From assembly GCA_037176725.1 (NCBI GenBank), contig JAZBRS010000060.1:53596001-53660000 (forward strand): 64,000 bases of DNA, read 5' to 3'. Position 1 is the first letter of the stretch, and each line of letters starts with the position of its first letter. Origin of the DNA: Posidonia oceanica (taxonomy: Eukaryota; Streptophyta; Magnoliopsida; Alismatales; Posidoniaceae). The notes beneath the pieces were generated by a model that searched no databases, was not told the DNA's origin, and saw only the letters and a list, made by a program, of their open reading frames with translations. Made by a program: the position numbers and the translations under genes. This document shows, in pieces, positions 11,827 through 22,416 of this stretch.

Positions 11827-13704
11827 CAGAGAAGATTCGCTTGATTAAGAAGGGGCCATGCCAGTTGAGCTGAAATTTTCCTCGGCCGTTGGGGAGATGG
11901 ATGGCTCGGAGGACCATATCGCTTGGATTGAAGCTTCTGGGCCTAACTTTCTTCAGGTATGCCCTGGCCGAGCGCTTCTAGTAGCACTGAGCATGATGTA
12001 TGGCCTACAGCCTATGCTCATCGATCAGGTTTAGCTGCGTGCAGCGGTCTTCCACCCATTTTGCTTCTTCTAGCTCAGCTTCTTGTAGGATCCGCAGTGA
12101 GGGGATCTCTACTTCAACAGGCAACACTGCCTCCATGCTGTACACCAAAGAGTACGGGGTGGCTCCTGTTGAGGTCCGGGCTGATGTCCTATACACCCAG
12201 AGTACGTACGGAAGCTTGTCATGCCAGTCCTTGTGAGTCTCTACCTTCTTTTTCAGGATTTTGATATTGGTAGACTCTACTGTGCCGTTCATCTGTGGCC
12301 GATAAGGCGAGGATCGGTAATGCTTGATGTTGAAGCTCTGCAGGTAGTCTTCGATCCAATTGGCTATGAAGTTTGTGCCATTATCAGAGATGAGCGTGTG
12401 CGGGACCCCATACCAGGCTATGATATTGTATCTGATAAACTTCTCTATAACCACGGTAGTAACTGTCTTGTAGGAGGCCGCTTCCACCCACTTAGTAAAG
12501 TAGTCGATTGCCACCAAAATGTAGTAATGACCGTTGGAAGCTGGTGGGTGTACGGCACCAATGACATCGATACCCTAGGTGGAGAAAGGCCATGGCGAAG
12601 ACATGCTATGCAATTCCTGTGGGGGAGCGTGTATGAAGTTCCCATTGATCTGGCAGTTATGGCATTTGTGCACAAATTGGCAGCAGTCTGCCTCCATGGT
12701 TGACCAGAAGTAGCCTTGGAGCATAATCTTCTTGGTCAGCAATACACCATTCATGTGAGGGTCGCAGGTCCCTGCATGGACTTGGAGCATCAGTGTGTCG
12801 GCCTCCTTTTTGTCTACGCAGCGTAGGAGCATCTGGTTGTAAGATCTTTTGTACAAATGTCCTGCCCCTATCACGTACTTTGACGCCAGATGCGCCAAAG
12901 TCTTTCTGTCTGTTGCTGAGGTGCTAGGTGGGGGGCTGCCAGATTCTAGGAAGACTTTAATGTCATGATACCATGGAAGTTCCTCTGCTGGATCCGCTTC
13001 CTTGATAGTCATGCAGTGTGTGGGCTGTTCCACACGAGAGACTGATACGTCCACTGCACGATGTTCGGGTATGGGGAGCCAAGATGCTAAGGTTTCCAGA
13101 GCATCTGCATAGGCGTTCTTGGCTCTATTCATGTAAGTGAAGCAGATGTTTTCAAACTCTTCTATCAGCTTCAGCAGGCATTCATGGTAAGGTACCAGCT
13201 TAGGGTACTTGGTCTTCCAGTCGCCATTGACCTGAGAGATGACCAGCATCGCATCTCCCTGTACATGCAGCTTGCGCACATTATGCTTTAGTGCGACTTG
13301 CAGTCCCAGAAGGCAGGCTTCATACTCTGCCTCATTGTTGGTGCAAGGGAATATCATCTTCCTTGCAAAGGGGTTTAGAACTCCCTACGGCATTGATAGG
13401 ACAGCGCCGATGCCTCTGCTCCTTCTATTAACTGTGCCATCGAAGTACATATGCCACTGTAGTTCGTCTTCAGGATCCTTCTACTCTGAATCCTCCATGG
13501 CGAATAGAATGTCTTCATCGGGGAACTATGTCTGTAGAGGCTGATATTCAGGTAGGGGGAAGTTGGCCAGATGATCTGCCATGGCTTGCCCCTTCATTGA
13601 TTTCTGTGTGACGAAGGTGATGTCATATTGAGACAATAACACCTTCCACTTAACACATCTGCCCACCATAGCCGGCTTCTGAAAAAGGAACTTGATGGGG
13701 TCAT

Positions 13705-13709
13705 GCTGG
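13705..13709. repeat. Target site duplication GCTGG, left copy
   Basis: GCTGG precedes the LTR start TGTAGCGATCCC; the partner is at 33459-33463. The uninterrupted paralogue in element A (about 27820) reads GCCGG here. Confidence 0.92.
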
Positions 13710-14384
13710 TGTAGCGATCCCGATCGGAATCAGGCTCGCTAGATTCAGCGGCGATTGAGGTCCGAGGAAGAGGCTCAACTCGAAAACACTTGAAATCGAG
13801 GAGAAAAAGGAAAGATAAGACAAATCAGAGTCGCCACCAAGTCTATTAACGGAAGACGAGGAAAACCGGGGTAATGCGTGAATTAACGCGCAAAACTGAG
13901 CAAGAAATGCAAAGCAAAGCAATGCAAAGGAAAACAAATGCAAACAAATGCAAATGAGATGACTCTAGCCTAGGATAAGGGCAGTACGGTCATTGCGGGC
14001 CAAAAGACAGGGTAAGGACTCCTGTTATGCGCGGGGAAGGTGTTAGGCACCCCCGACACGCCCGAGAATCGGTCTTTCTAGGCTTACCCTCGCATACGCA
14101 GAAAAATGCAGGATTGAATGCCTATGTGCCTATAAATGCCTAAATGAATGCTCAAGGTGTGCTCTAGTGGGAAGAAACAAAGCAAGGAAGTAAACGTGCT
14201 CTCTAAGTGCTCAGCTGCGCTGTCCGTGTTCCGAATTAGGCGAAACCTAGCTCGTGAGAACTCCAGACAGTAAGCATCACAGCCCTATATGCAAATGCAG
14301 GCGAAAAAGCGAAACAGCGAGAAAACCATGCAATGCAATCGACATGCACGGGAAAACGGCGTGAAACACGCAAAACAAGGCGAG

Positions 14385-14635
14385 AAATGAGCAAGGCACG
14401 TAAAACGGAGCAAAAGAACAAAGCTGGCGCGCAAAACGAGCGAGAAAGCAAGGTAGCACGCAAAACGAGACAAGAAAACAGAATGGCACGCAAAACGGTG
14501 CAAAAGAACGAAACCGGCACGCAAAACAAGCGGGAAAACAAGGCAGCGCACAAAACAAGGCAAGGAAGCAAAGAAGCACGCAAAACGGTGCAAAAGCGAG
14601 AGCGAGCACGCGAAACGGTGCCAAAACAGCGAAGC
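14385..14635. repeat. 30-bp tandem array, short version
   Basis: About eight units of the family seen at 6596-7085, ending GGCACGC or GAGCACGC; fewer copies than in the other two arrays. Confidence 0.8.
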
Positions 14636-16390
14636 AAAAACCTCGGAAAAGCCATGCGAATGCAAGAATGCAGAAAAGATCGGAAGAGGCCAAAGGGGAG
14701 GCGAAACAACGTGTGTGTAAGAACAAACGTCGTTCAGGACCACTCAGAGTAGGTGTGAAGACCTACAGAGGGGAGAGTGTGCAAACGGAGGGATTACCAC
14801 CTCTTAGCGACCGTTTCCCACTAAACCGTTCCACGGTGTGTCTCGCATGCTGCCCAAAGCTCGCGATGCAATCGGATCGTGGAAAAGGGGGAAGAAAGTC
14901 GCATTAAGTGATAAACCCAAGGAAAACTCAACACAAAACACGCAGGAATACGCGAAATGGGGATTGGAAGATACAAGCAGAAAGGGGAGGCCCTATTCTA
15001 CATGCTCAAAGAGACAGAAAGCGAAAACAAGAAAAACCGTGCAAACGGCATGCAAATGAATGCAATGCAGGGGTTCAGGAGGACATACCTGGAAATCCGG
15101 GAGCCTGATCTGAAATCTGTCTGTCCATGCTGAAGAGCGCCTCGCCGCGGTCGCCTGGGCAGCTTACTTGAGAAGATCCAACGGCCGGATTGGAAGATAT
15201 CGCAGCTTCAAGGCAGAAGGGCCAGAACAGGGGAGAAGAACAGATCTAGGTGTTCAGGAGGTCCTAGGGATGTGCAAAAAGGTCCTCCCAAGTGAAAGGG
15301 AGCTAAAAGTGCTTAGTGTGTGCAAGAAGATGCTAGAATGCAAGACTAGATGAGTGCAGGATGCATGCAAAAGCAAGAAAAAACAAAGAGAAGAAACTGG
15401 GAAAAGCCAAGAGTTCAGAAAGCATTTTGGAAAAGAAAAGGGGCTAAAAATGCAAATTTTCCAGAAAACAGGGGTGCACAGGAAAGGATTTTGAAAACAG
15501 GAGAGGACAGAGGTCCATTTTGCAAAAAACTAGGCTCAGAAAGCTGTTTTGGAAAGGGGGTAGGTATGCTTTAGGAGAGGTTTTGAAACCAAAAGGAAGT
15601 CAGAGTGCAATTTTGAAAAAACTAGGGTCTAAAATGCAAATTTTCCAGAAAACAAGGTTCTGGGGAGTCCGGGAATACTAGTGGAAGGTCTATATGCAAT
15701 TTGGTAGGCATAGGAGCTAGAATGCAACCTAGGGGCAAAATGGTCTTTTCACATGATTTTTTAAAAGATGCAAGGGCCTATGTGTGATTTTGAAATCATG
15801 CAGGGGCTAAAAATGCAATTTAGTATGGAAAACATGCTCTGAAAAATAAAGGACAGGACCACAGTGTAATTTTTAAAAAGATCAGGGTCAAAAATGCAAT
15901 GCAATAAGCTAAAAATGCATGCAAGAGTTACTGTCCATTTAAAATGGACCTAAATGCAAATATGCAAAAGCAGGAGGTAAAATATGCAATGCAGTATGCA
16001 AAAATTAAAAATAAAAGCTAAGTTCCTACAGTGCATGGACCTACATGCAAAATCAGAAACATGCAGGGACTTAGAATGCAATGCAGTATGGTAAAATATA
16101 TGCAAATAAATGAACTGATTTGGTGCAGGACTTATATGCAAAAAACGAAAACAGAGGGGCTAAAATGCAAAATATTATAACAGCACAGCACAGTAAATGG
16201 ACCAGATTGCAAATACTGAAACACATAAATAAAAACAGCAATTTAGCATAGTATTTAATTAAAAACTAAGCAGAATAAATGGCAGGAGGACTAAAGTGCA
16301 AAAATTGAAAAACTTAAGCTAAACATGCAATATTTACATCTAAAACTATACTGAAGAAAAATAAATGAACAGTAGTTCGTCGACGGCGAC

Positions 16391-16420
16391 GAGCACTGTA
16401 GCAGAAAGCTTCCAGAGCTC
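16391..16420. other. Imperfect LTR hairpin
   Basis: GAGCACTG and CAGAGCTC pair with one mismatch around TAGCAGAAAGCTTC, at the position equivalent to the hairpin at 2354-2383. Confidence 0.4.
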
Positions 16421-17819
16421 ATGGCTGCCGACAGGGGAGGCTGAGGAAGCGCAGACTGGCGGAGGGCGTGGCCGGCGACCGTGCGGTGCTCAGGGAACCA
16501 ACCGGGGACCTTTCTGCTGGTCGGAGCGTCCGGAGGAACAGCAGCCGGTGCCGGAGAAGAGACGCTGTCCGGCGAGTCGAGGACGGAGCAGGAGGACCGG
16601 AAAACCTATTCTAAAGGCTGGGGAAGCAAGAGAGGAGGAAGAGGAAGCTAAAGGAAGCAATGGTTACCTTTTTCCGTGCCTGAGATGTTCCCCCGACGTC
16701 AGTGGTTCCTGAGGTCGCCGGTGGAGTCCGTCTGATAGCTGCGGGTGCTGTCGGCTGCTCGCGAGGGCTGGAGTCGATTCAGGATGATCCTCCGGAGCTT
16801 CCCAGACGTCCGGACTGGAGCTCTACAGCTCGGAGGAGGATTCGGCACTTTTGGGTTCAGAGGATACTGCCGGAGGTGGGGAGAAGTTGTTGCTGCTCGT
16901 CTGGTAGAGCGAAGCCCTCCGGGAGGTTGCTGGAGGTGCGGGGAGTGGATTTGGATGACTGGCTTAGGTTTCTAGAAGGTGTGGAGTGGAATTGGAGCTG
17001 GGTCGAATTTCTGGTCAGTGGCTGATGCAGGTGTTTGTTGTGTTGTTTGGGATCTGTGGTGGGAGTTAGGGCCGGAGGTTAGGGGCTCTGGAGAGGTGGA
17101 TGTATGGTGAACTTCTGGGTAGAATTTGGGAGAAGGTGGTGGGCTGGAGTGAAGGGAATTCTGGAGGGATCTGAGTTGGGTTTGCAGTTGGAGTGTCGGG
17201 TGATCAGAGGTGGTTTCAGTGGTGGAATGGCCGGGAGATGGTGAAGGGAACTGGCTGTGTGTTGGGTGAAGTTGGGGGAGTAATTGGGAGAAAGATGGGG
17301 GTCTGAAGTGGTGCTGGGGGATTGGAAAAGAAAGAAGGGCGTTTGCTGAATTTTTCAGAGAAGAAAAGAGGAGGACTGGGTAGGGAGATTGGGCTCTGAT
17401 GAGGGCTTCTCTCCGGGATGTCGAAGACTCTCAAACACTCTCTTCTGTTCTCTCTTCACTCTGGAATTGGATGAAATGCCCAGGAGAAGGGAGGCCGCAC
17501 AGGTGGAAGGAAAATCCGGATTCTGGTCTGATTGCTCTCTCGCACTGGTTCGCTCTCTCCTTGTTCTCTCTGATTGCCTCTCTTGCCCTCACTGGATTGA
17601 AGGAGGAACGGGCTTAAAAATGAGGAGGAGGAGACTGCTGGGTGCGAGCTAGTGGTTTGAATTCCACCGGCGGCACTGCTGCTGAAGGGACCAGCAGCCG
17701 GCGAGATGACAGGCACTTGATGCCTCCCGGAATCGGTGTTGAGATAGAAGAGAGGCGGCGAGCTGCTGTAGACCGAAGTGATGGAAGCTTCAAATTTGAA
17801 CAAAGGAGGGAATGCTGTT

Positions 17820-18790
17820 ACCGCAGCTCGCGGGAGAATCGGTGGAAAGAAAAAACGCAGAGGAAGACTGAGGAAGAAGAAGGGTGGGGAAGGCCGGACT
17901 GTGGGCCGAGAAAAAAGAAAGAAAAAAGAAAAAAAGAAGAAACGGGTCGGATTGAGCCCAATAAGGAAAGAAAGAAAGAAAGAAAGAAAGAAGGAAGAAA
18001 GAAAGAGAGGGTAGAATGGGGAAATAAAATAGGTAAAAATAAACTAAAAATAAGTAAAAATATTAGAAGAATTTTGCTGTAGGTTAGGATCTTAATTAAG
18101 ATTTTTAATGGTTATTTTGAGTTGATTAATGTGTTTTGGGCTTGATTAGGGTTTTAGGGTTTTGGTTTTGTTTTTAATTGGTTTTCACTTGATTAAATGT
18201 TTGTTAAACCTTTTTTAAATTGTATTTCCCTTGTTGGACACTTAGGATGTTAATTAGGATTTTTTAGGATTTATTTTCCTATTAATCAGGGTTGGTTTTA
18301 GGTTTTTAAGTTGTAGTCCTCTTAGGGTTTTTCCTTCTTAAGTCTTTTAAGTTATGTTTTGATTTTTATTTTGTTGATTTTTCTTGAAGTTTTTAGTTGG
18401 ATTTTTCTGGTTTGATAGGGTGTTTTTTAGGTCTTTCAGATGTGTTTTTCTTTTCTTTTTTAATTAAGTTTTTAACTTGTTTTTCTTATGTTTACTAGGT
18501 TAAGTCTTTTGCCTTCCTTAATTAGTTGTTTTAGTATTTGATTTTTTAATTCTTCTTTTTGGGTTTGTTTTTTAATTCTTCTGATGGGTTTTTACCTTTG
18601 GTGGGTTTTGATTTTATTTTAGCTTTTTCCTTGATTTTTCAGTGTTTTCTTTTGATTTTTTTTGCATTTTTTAGTTTGCATGCTTGGTTTTCTTTTTAGC
18701 TTGCTTAAGTTAAGTTTAAGTTGTTAATTGCTTGTTTAACATTTTTTAATTGTTTTTCTTAGGGTTCTGATTTGTTCCTTTTATGTTTTG
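17820..18790. other. Purine-rich (with AAAG microsatellite) and T-rich tracts
   Basis: A GA-rich region including (AAAG)n at about 17966-17993, followed by T-rich sequence with GATTAGG words. Compositional only. Confidence 0.6.
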
Positions 18791-19499
18791 AGGTTTTACA
18801 GATTTTTATGGGTTTTTGTGGATTTTTGCAAGAGAGGGAAAAGTAAAAGAGAAGGAGTAAAGAAATGGAAAAAGAGGGAAACAAGAGGAAAAGAGATAGG
18901 TTGGAAGAAAACGATTTTTTTAAAATTCAGAAAAAGTGTTAAAAATGAAGTAAAAATAGGGATAAGATAGAGGAAGGATAGAAGCACAGAGGGGGCTCAC
19001 AGCCAGACCAGAAAAAGGGTAAGAAAGGGATGGAAAGAGAGATGATAATCAGGAGAGAGAGAGGAGAGAGAAAATGATAGTCCCAGAGAGAGAAAAGGAT
19101 AATTTGGGTGAAAGAGGGTCTTAATGGTCTTGGAATGGGGTGAGAATTGGTGAGTGGGTAGTCTAGGGTTTGAAGTCTTGGTTCCAAAGTTTTGGTTTGA
19201 TTCTAAGGAGGTTTTGGAGGGGTTTCAAGGTGTAGAAGAAGGGTAGTTTCTCCTAAGTTTTCTATGGTTTTTGGGAATGGGTTAGGTTTGGAAATTCCTA
19301 GGTCTTTGGGTAGGTTTGTTGGGTGGATGGTGGTGGGTTTTCCTATAGATTTTGGTTGGGTTTTGAGGTTGGGAAGGGGGGCAAAGGTCTGGGCCAAGAC
19401 AGGCTGATTTTGGAGGGTAGAGAGGAGGATTAGGGTTAGGGTTTGGTCGGGGTTTGATCCAGCAATCACCAAGAGGGCTCCAAGGGTCCGGGCCTGCCA

Positions 19500-19583
19500 A
19501 GATGGGGTGTCAACAGATGCCCCTCCTTGAGCGAGGGCAAGCGGAGCGCGGCCGCTGCTCAGGGTTGACAAGACACCCCATCT
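19500..19583. other. Inverted copy of the LTR tip bracketing the polypurine tract
   Basis: AGATGGGGTGTC at 19500-19511, inside the LTR tip, is an exact 12-bp inverted complement of GACACCCCATCT at 19572-19583, inside the element. The polypurine tract lies in the 60-nt loop. Confidence 0.7.
19516..19529 (-). promoter_or_regulatory. Polypurine tract of element A
   Basis: The minus-strand sequence AAGGAGGGGCATC directly precedes the LTR start TGTTGACACC. It is the expected RNase H-resistant primer for plus-strand DNA synthesis. Element C has the nearly identical AAAGAGGGGCATT at 41815-41827. Confidence 0.8.
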
Positions 19584-20059
19584 GACCGGCGGGAGCAGCG
19601 GGTTGCTATGGGCGTGAGCTACTTATTCAGCGGATGCACCGAAGATCGTAGCCCGTTACTGCAATGCAAGATGCCAGTGCAGATGGATGCTGTGCTGTGT
19701 GTATGCATGCTGATGCAAATGCAATGCAAGAGTTAGTATAACAGTTAGTGCAGCTAAAAGAAAATGCTGATGCTGTGCAAGTGATACTGAAGTAATATGC
19801 AGTGCTAGCTAAGAAAGTGCAGAGATGATGCAGGAAAAATGATAAAAAGGTGCGATGTGGCGCGAATATCTAGCAGGGAGGTCAGACTTGCGCGACAAAG
19901 CAAGGGAAAGCAGGGTGTAGCTGGTCCCCGCCCGGGGAGCAAGCTAGCAGAGAGAAGGGGCGCGAGGGGAGAGAGGCCAACTCTCCTATCGCAGAAAGGG
20001 GGTGCGTGACTTCGTCTTCCTGGGACAAGGCCACGCCGAAAAGGAGAGAAAAAAAAAAT
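19530..20059 (-). other. Non-coding 3' UTR of element A, proximal part
   Basis: Between the LTR and the repeat arrays. It holds the inverted LTR-tip copy and a stretch of ATGCAAATGCAATGC words (about 19660-19820). No gene seen. Confidence 0.6.
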
Positions 20060-21130
20060 GATAAGGTGACGGGCTTATCGTCCGGATAGTTTACGGTCCT
20101 ATCAACCGGGAGTGACAGTTTACGGTCCTGTCAACCGGAGGCAGTTGTGAGTGATAGTTACTGGATATCAGCCGTATAACATGGTTGTGGGTGATAGTTT
20201 AGGAGTATCAGCCTAACGACAGTTTACGGTCCTGTCAACCGGTGGATAGTTTACAGACCTATCAACTGGAGGATAGTTTATAGACCTATCAACTGGAAAC
20301 CACAAACCATGAGGGATAGTTACTGGATATCAGCCGTATAACGCAATGCCGGATAGTTTACAGTCTATCATCTGGAGCGACAGTTTACGGTCCTGTCAAC
20401 CGGCGGATAGTTTACAGACCTATCAACTGGAGGATAGTTTACACTCCTATCAACTGGAAACGGCATTGCGAGGGACAGTTACTGGATGTCAGCCGTATAA
20501 CATGATTGCGCGTGGTAGTTTACAGTCCTACCAACTGGCGGATAGTTTACAGACCTATCAACTGGAGCGACAGTTTACGGTCCTGTCAACCGGCGGATAG
20601 TTTACAGACCTATCAACTGGAAACGCGCAATGATGAGGGATAGTTACTGGATATTAGCCGTATAATGCAATTGCGGGTGATAGTTTAGGAGTATCAGCCT
20701 AACGACAGTTTACGGTCCTGTCAACCGGCGGATAGTTTACAGACCTATCAACTGGAGGATAGTTTACAGTCCTATCAACTGGAAACCGCAATTGCAAGGG
20801 ACAGTTACTGGATGTCAGCCGTATAACGTCATTGCACGCGATAGTTTACAGTCTATCATCTGGAGCGACAGTTTACAGTCCTGTCAACCGGTGGATAGTT
20901 TACAGACCTATCAACTGGAAAAGTGCAATTACGAGGGACAGTTACTGGATGTCAGCCGTATAACACAACTGCGGGCCGACCATGGATCGACCAGAAGATA
21001 GTTTAGGATTATCAGCCTGAGATAGTTTCGGATATCAGCCTAGCACGAGTGATTGATAGATGATAGTTTAGGAATATCAGCCTGAGATAGTTTCGGATAT
21101 CAGCCTAGCACGAGTGCTTGATTGATTGAT
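20060..21130 (-). repeat. Array of covarying hairpin modules in the 3' UTR of A
   Basis: About thirty modules of 18-25 bp, each with short self-complementary arms: GATAG tttacagac CTATC, GACAG tttacggtc CTGTC (20114-20132), GGTAG tttacagtc CTACC (20514-20532), GATA gttactgga TATC and GACA gttactgga TGTC (20474-20490). Arms change together between modules. Modules are grouped in units of about 160 bp that begin GAGGGA(T/C)AGTTACTGGAT. Five successive units are closed by unit-specific inverted words, for example GCAATGCCG (20343-20351) with CGGCATTGC (20461-20469). The last part (about 20998-21120) is a simpler two-copy version of about 70 bp. Tandem repeats in the 3' UTR are known for Tat/Ogre elements. 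The paired-arm design is what I see here, and I know of no description of it. Confidence 0.85.
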
Positions 21131-21154
21131 AAGAGGGGGCAAGATTATGATGAG

Positions 21155-21184
21155 AATGATAAGATATCGGACTTATCGGCCGGC
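21155..21184. repeat. GATAAG/CTTATC hairpin module flanking the 36-bp array
   Basis: GATAAG atatcgga CTTATC followed by GGCCGGCAAAGA; the same module recurs three times at 22112-22286, on the other side of the 36-bp array. Confidence 0.75.
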
Positions 21185-22110
21185 AAAGAGGGGATGAGAT
21201 AATGATGAGAAGTTGATCTAAAGAGGGGGATGAGATCATGATGAGAAACTAAGCTAAAGAGGGGGATGAGATCATGATGAGAAACTAAGCTAAAGAGGGG
21301 GATGAGATCATGATGAGAAATTACGCTAAAGAGGGGGATGAGATCATGATGAGAAGTTTAGCTAAAGAGGGGGATGAGAGCATGATGAGAAATTAAGCTA
21401 AAGAGGGGGATGAGATCATGATGAGAAGTTAAGCTAAAGAGGGGGATGAGATCATGATGAGAAATTAAGCTAAAGAGGGGATGAGATCATGATGAGAAGT
21501 TAAGCTAAAGAGGGGGATGAGATCATGATGAGAGATTAAGCTAAAGAGGGGGATGAGATCATGATGAGAAACTAAGCTAAAGAGGGGGATGAGATCATGA
21601 TGAGAAACTAAGCTAAAGAGGGGGATGAGATCATGATGAGAAATTACGCTAAAGAGGGGGATGAGATCATGATGAGAAATTAAGCTAAAGAGGGGGATGA
21701 GATCATGATGAGAAATTAAGCTAAAGAGGGGGATGAGATCATGATGAGAAGTTAAGCTAAAGAGGGGGATGAGATCATGATAAGAAGTTAAGCTAAAGAG
21801 GGGGATGAGATCATGATGAGAGATTAAGCTAAAGAGGGGGATGAGATCATGATGAGAAACTAAGCTAAAGAGGGGGATGAGATCATGATGAGAAATTACG
21901 CTAAAGAGGGGGATGAGATCATGATGAGAAATTAAGCTAAAGAGGGGGATGAGATCATGATGAGAAATTAAGCTAAAGAGGGGGATGAGATCATGATGAG
22001 AAGTTAAGCTAAAGAGGGGGATGAGATCATGATAAGAAGTTAAGCTAAAGAGGGGGATGAGATCATGATGAGAAGTTAAGCTAAAGAGGGGGGTGAGATC
22101 ATGATGAGAA
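21185..22110 (-). repeat. 36-bp tandem array, about 25 copies
   Basis: The unit is AAGAGGGGGATGAGATCATG followed by ATGAGAAACTAAGCTA, 36 bp, with the palindrome ATCATGAT in most copies. Differences are confined mainly to the segment GAAACT/GAAATT/GAAGTT/GAGATT plus AAGC/ACGC. The order of these variants is nearly repeated between about 21.52-21.79 kb and 21.81-22.04 kb, indicating duplication of a block of seven or eight units. A non-coding satellite-like array in the 3' UTR of element A. Confidence 0.92.
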
Positions 22111-22111
22111 T

Positions 22112-22286
22112 GATAAGATATCGGACTTATCGGCCGGCAAAGAAGGGGTAAGGGAATGATGAGAATGATAAGATATCGGACTTATCGGCTGGCAAAGAAG
22201 GGGTAAGGGAATGATGAGAATGATAAGATATCGGACTTATCGGTCGGCAAAGAAGGGGTAAGGGAATGATGAGAAGAAATCATCCC
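22112..22286 (-). repeat. Three copies of a module of about 55 bp with GATAAG/CTTATC hairpin
   Basis: AATGATGAGAATGATAAGAT, then ATCGGACTTATCGG(C/T)(C/T)GGCAAAGAAGGGGTAAGGG, three times. GATAAG and CTTATC are inverted complements separated by 8 nt. A 6-bp hairpin ATGACG/CGTCAT follows at 22287-22305. Confidence 0.8.
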
Positions 22287-22350
22287 ATGACGCCAGGAAC
22301 GTCATAGGGGAAAGGGGGAGAGAATGATACCATGGGGCGATTAAAAGATG

Positions 22351-22377
22351 CCCCTGGTGTCGGGATGACACCAGGGG
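22351..22377. other. Perfect 11-bp hairpin CCCCTGGTGTC / GACACCAGGGG
   Basis: Eleven exact pairs with a 5-nt loop (GGGAT). On the minus strand it is followed by GGGGCATC, the same word as in the polypurine tract at 19516-19529. It could be a structured 3' UTR element or, less likely, a transcription-stop hairpin. Confidence 0.75.
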
Positions 22378-22416
22378 TTGGCCAGCGCGTCCATGGCATC
22401 GAAAGCAGAGAGTGAT

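Larger units (their letters stand above)
11822..13709 (-). pseudogene. pol: Pol of element B: archaeal-type RNase H and integrase
   Basis: The minus-strand frames encode, in order, the end of the retroviral-type RNase H (near 13700), an archaeal-type RNase H (MYFDG near 13440, then CTNNEAEYEACLLGLQVALK), the HHCC zinc domain of integrase (HAGTCDPH...CHNCQ, about 12700-12830) and the DDE core (IDYFTKWVEA, ISDNGTNF, GTVEST; about 12100-12560). Two RNases H in tandem define the Tat lineage of plant Ty3/gypsy elements. It is broken: a TAG at 12575-12577 replaces a tryptophan of the WGIDV motif, and TAG stops lie near 13484 and at 13526-13528, where element A reads CAG at the second site. The reading continues left at 5921 and right at 33459. 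Confidence 0.88.
13710..19515 (-). mobile_element. 3' LTR of element A
   Basis: TGTAGCGATCCC...GGGGTGTCAACA, 5.8 kb, minus orientation. Its last 1.34 kb (18174-19515) aligns with 32102-33458. By eye I count about six substitutions and one indel of about 15 bp, the indel being just after the start of the match. It contains the 30-bp array (14385-14635), a GC-rich block (about 16370-17000), a GA-rich tract (about 17820-18060) and a T-rich tract (18070-18790). A small hairpin AGGCA/TGCCT lies at 17711-17725. I could not identify a convincing TATA box. Confidence 0.92.

Noticed and set aside
12221..12703. Plus-strand open frames opposite pol (also 26101-26412, 28713-29255, 43925-44986 and 49361-50010)
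   Set aside because: Antisense shadows of the minus-strand RT/RNase H/integrase/Gag reading.
13701..13943. Short open frame at the left end of element A's LTR
   Set aside because: Runs through LTR tip sequence shared with 5769-5951; no protein feature.
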